From: Gammaproteobacteria bacterium
GTDB lineage: Bacteria; Pseudomonadota; Gammaproteobacteria; Burkholderiales; Burkholderiaceae_D
Length of the DNA: 64,000 nucleotides
Reading direction: 5' to 3'
NCBI GenBank assembly: GCA_903970185.1
Contig: CAJCIC010000020.1
Location: 62,001-126,000, forward strand
The position numbers and the translations under genes were made by a program. How positions within the stretch are numbered: position 1 is the first letter of the stretch; every line of letters begins with the position of its first letter. Under the pieces are notes generated by a model. That model did no database searches, was not told the DNA's origin, and saw only the letters and a list, made by a program, of their open reading frames with translations. Shown here piece after piece: positions 62,234-64,000 of the stretch.

Positions 62234-63448
62234 ATGCAACGCCTTGACTCCCATCCTTCCGGACGACATTTCCTCGGCATACCCGGACCGAGCCCTGTCC
62301 CTGACCGGATTTTGCGTGCCATCAGCTATCCGACCATCGATCACCGCGGGCCGGAATTTGCCGAACTCGGAAAGAAGGTGCTGGACGGCGTGCGCGGTCT
62401 TTTCGGCACCACCCAGCCGGTCATCATCTATCCGGCATCAGGCACTGGCGCCTGGGAAGCGGCGATGGTCAATACGCTTAGTGCAGGTGACCGGGTCCTG
62501 ATGTATGAGACCGGCCAGTTCGCAGCCCTTTGGCAGGCGCTTGCCCGAAAGCTCGGGCTCGAGCCGGAAGTTCTTGGCGGCGGCATCCGCGGCTGGCGCA
62601 TGGGCGTTAACGCCGATGCGATCGAAGCGCGCCTGAGCCAAGATCGTGACCACCTCATCAAGGCGGTGTGCATCGTTCACAACGAAACGTCGACCGGGGC
62701 CATGTCGGACGTGGCATCGGTAAGGCGCGCAATGGACGCTGCCAGCCACCCTGCACTGCTGCTGGTCGACACCATTTCAGGGCTTGGTTGCGCCCCCTAT
62801 CTGCACGATGCCTGGGGTGTTGACGTCTCCATCGCCGGGTCGCAAAAAGGCATGATGCTGCCGCCTGGGCTTGGCTTTAACGCGATCTCGCCAAAGGCCC
62901 GCGCAGCTGCGGCCAAGGCGACCCTGCCGCGCGCCTACTGGGCATGGGACGAGATGCTGGCGTTCAATCCATCTGGCTACTTTCCCTCTACGCCAAACAC
63001 CAATCTTCTCTACGGCTTGAGCGAAGTCATCGACATGATGAACGAGGAGGGCCTGCCTGCCATCTTCGATCGCCACGAGCGCCTGGCTCGCGCGTGTCGG
63101 GCAGCCGTCGCCGCCTGGGGACTCGAATTGCAATGTCTGGATGAGAGAGCCTACTCGCCGGTGCTAAGCGCCGTCGTCATGCCCGAGGGCATCGATGCGG
63201 ACGAGGTACGAAAAACCATACTTGAACGCTTTGACCTGTCCCTTGGCGCGGGTCTTGGGCAGATCAAGGGACGCGTGTTTCGCATCGGCCATCTGGGCGA
63301 TTGCAACGACCTCACGCTGATGGCGGAACTGGCAGGCTGCGAGATGGGAATGCAGCTTTGCGGCGTGCGCCTGCAAGGCTCGGGCGTGCTCGCTGCAATG
63401 TCGAGTCTTCGTGCCGTGAACACTGCAGAGCACCGCCAAGCAGCGTGA
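62234..63448 (+). CDS. Class V aminotransferase, serine-glyoxylate type
   Basis: A 404-residue PLP enzyme resembling serine:glyoxylate aminotransferases of the serine cycle. FLGIPGPSPVPDRI starts the fold, YPASGTGAWEAA binds the phosphate, HNETSTGAMSDV and VDTISGLGCAPY surround the cofactor Asp, and the PLP Lys is in GSQKGMMLPPG. C-terminal TLMAELAGCEMGM is also typical. It converts glyoxylate to glycine or a similar oxo acid. It overlaps the MFS gene by 4 bases (GTGA). Confidence 0.9.
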   Translation: MQRLDSHPSGRHFLGIPGPSPVPDRILRAISYPTIDHRGPEFAELGKKVLDGVRGLFGTTQPVIIYPASGTGAWEAAMVNTLSAGDRVLMYETGQFAALWQALARKLGLEPEVLGGGIRGWRMGVNADAIEARLSQDRDHLIKAVCIVHNETSTGAMSDVASVRRAMDAASHPALLLVDTISGLGCAPYLHDAWGVDVSIAGSQKGMMLPPGLGFNAISPKARAAAAKATLPRAYWAWDEMLAFNPSGYFPSTPNTNLLYGLSEVIDMMNEEGLPAIFDRHERLARACRAAVAAWGLELQCLDERAYSPVLSAVVMPEGIDADEVRKTILERFDLSLGAGLGQIKGRVFRIGHLGDCNDLTLMAELAGCEMGMQLCGVRLQGSGVLAAMSSLRAVNTAEHRQAA

Positions 63449-64000
63449 AAAGACTCAGCGCGAGTCACGTCGTGCTGCTTTTGCTTTGCCTGATGTATGC
63501 GATCACTTACATGGATCGCGTCAATGTCAGTACCGCGGCTGACGGCTTCGCGCGCGAACTGCATTTCTCAAAGACCGAGATCGGGGCGGTATTTTCTGCG
63601 TTCGCGTATCCGTACCTGATCTTCCAGGTGGCAGGCGGCTGGGTCAGCGACCGCTTTGGCGCCCGCCGCACGCTACTGGTGTGCTCGCTGCTCTGGGCGA
63701 TCGCGACGATTCTCACCGGGCTTGCCGGCGGCCTCTTGTCGATGCTCGCTGCACGCGTACTGCTCGGGCTTGGCGAAGGAGCGACCTTTCCCGCCTCGAC
63801 ATCGGCGATGGCCCGCTGGTTTTCTCCGGCCAAGCGCGGCTTCGCCCAAGGCATCACACATGCTGCCGCGCGCATCGGCAACGCCGTGACCCCTGGCGCC
63901 GTCGTTGTGGTCATGGCGCGCTTTGGCTGGCGCGCAGCGTTCTTCGCGCTTGGCGGCCTGAGCCTGGTCTGGGTCTTCGCCTGGATGCTGACGTTTCACG
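63445..64000 (+). CDS. MFS transporter, ACS family (cut by window end)
   Basis: The N-terminal 185 residues of a 12-helix carrier of the anion:cation symporter group (glucarate, tartrate and similar acids). The helix 1 motif YMDRVNVSTAADGFARE and loop VSDRFGARRTLL are typical; five to six helices are visible before the edge. Start at GTG coupled to the aminotransferase, so both may serve organic acid or glyoxylate metabolism. The rest lies beyond the window. Confidence 0.88.
   Translation, partial: MKRLSASHVVLLLLCLMYAITYMDRVNVSTAADGFARELHFSKTEIGAVFSAFAYPYLIFQVAGGWVSDRFGARRTLLVCSLLWAIATILTGLAGGLLSMLAARVLLGLGEGATFPASTSAMARWFSPAKRGFAQGITHAAARIGNAVTPGAVVVVMARFGWRAAFFALGGLSLVWVFAWMLTFH

Overview
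The window is a high-G+C bacterial chromosome segment, most probably from a betaproteobacterium of the Burkholderiales type. This is an inference from several things: the rpsU-yqeY-dnaG-rpoD macromolecular-synthesis block, a sigma-70 factor with a long Ala/Lys/Pro-rich N-terminus, a DnaE of 1162 residues, gluQ, rhlE, recG and lipid A export genes, and many GTG/TTG starts with 4-base start/stop overlaps. No phage, insertion sequence, CRISPR array or origin was seen. Apart from the last gene, which runs off the right edge, and a few uncertain small frames, genes look intact.

Layout. 0-6.2 kb: an envelope lipoprotein, two small conserved proteins, the FetAB-type ABC exporter, an oxalate/formate-type MFS carrier whose start lies inside a long hairpin, and an AhpD-like protein. 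6.2-15.1 kb (minus strand): dnaE followed by a heptosyltransferase-like GT9 enzyme, a GT4 glycosyltransferase, msbA and a second GT4, so replication and lipopolysaccharide genes appear to share one operon. 15.1-23.5 kb: trhO, a four-PAS diguanylate cyclase, gluQ, a CoA-binding protein, rhlE and an omega-aminotransferase. 23.5-28.6 kb: small accessory genes (DUF1488-like protein, GIY-YIG-like protein, VOC protein, two methyltransferases, an acid phosphatase, a small DMT permease). 28.8-34.6 kb: a CAU-anticodon tRNA that looks like tRNA-Ile2, then rpoD, dnaG, yqeY and rpsU. 34.7-39.3 kb: the ridA-recG-FAH-flavoprotein operon.

39.4-46.1 kb: a KimA-like APC permease followed 30 bases later by a receptor-type class III adenylyl cyclase, then a patchy lower-G+C stretch with an unknown exported protein, an unknown membrane protein and a BrnT/BrnA toxin-antitoxin pair. 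46.1-52.4 kb: a TPR/GT41 (O-GlcNAc-transferase-like) protein, a YhhY-type acetyltransferase, two tandem DUF1488-like proteins facing a stand-alone Lon-like AAA+ ATPase, and an orphan NodT-family outer membrane factor. 52.5-64 kb: metabolic and uptake genes (enoyl-CoA hydratase, arylamine N-acetyltransferase, thioesterase, LivK-type binding protein, MBL hydrolase, an amino acid ABC permease and binding protein without an ATPase, SDR plus amidase, an aminotransferase class V and an ACS-type MFS carrier). A perfect 16-base palindrome sits between the binding-protein and SDR-amidase units and may control both.

The observations most worth following are: the family of three DUF1488-like paralogs and its Lon-like AAA+ neighbour; the hairpin over the start of the MFS gene; the permease-cyclase pair; the divergent operator palindrome with an SDR lacking its catalytic tyrosine; and the repeated 4-base stop-codon overlaps between convergent genes.
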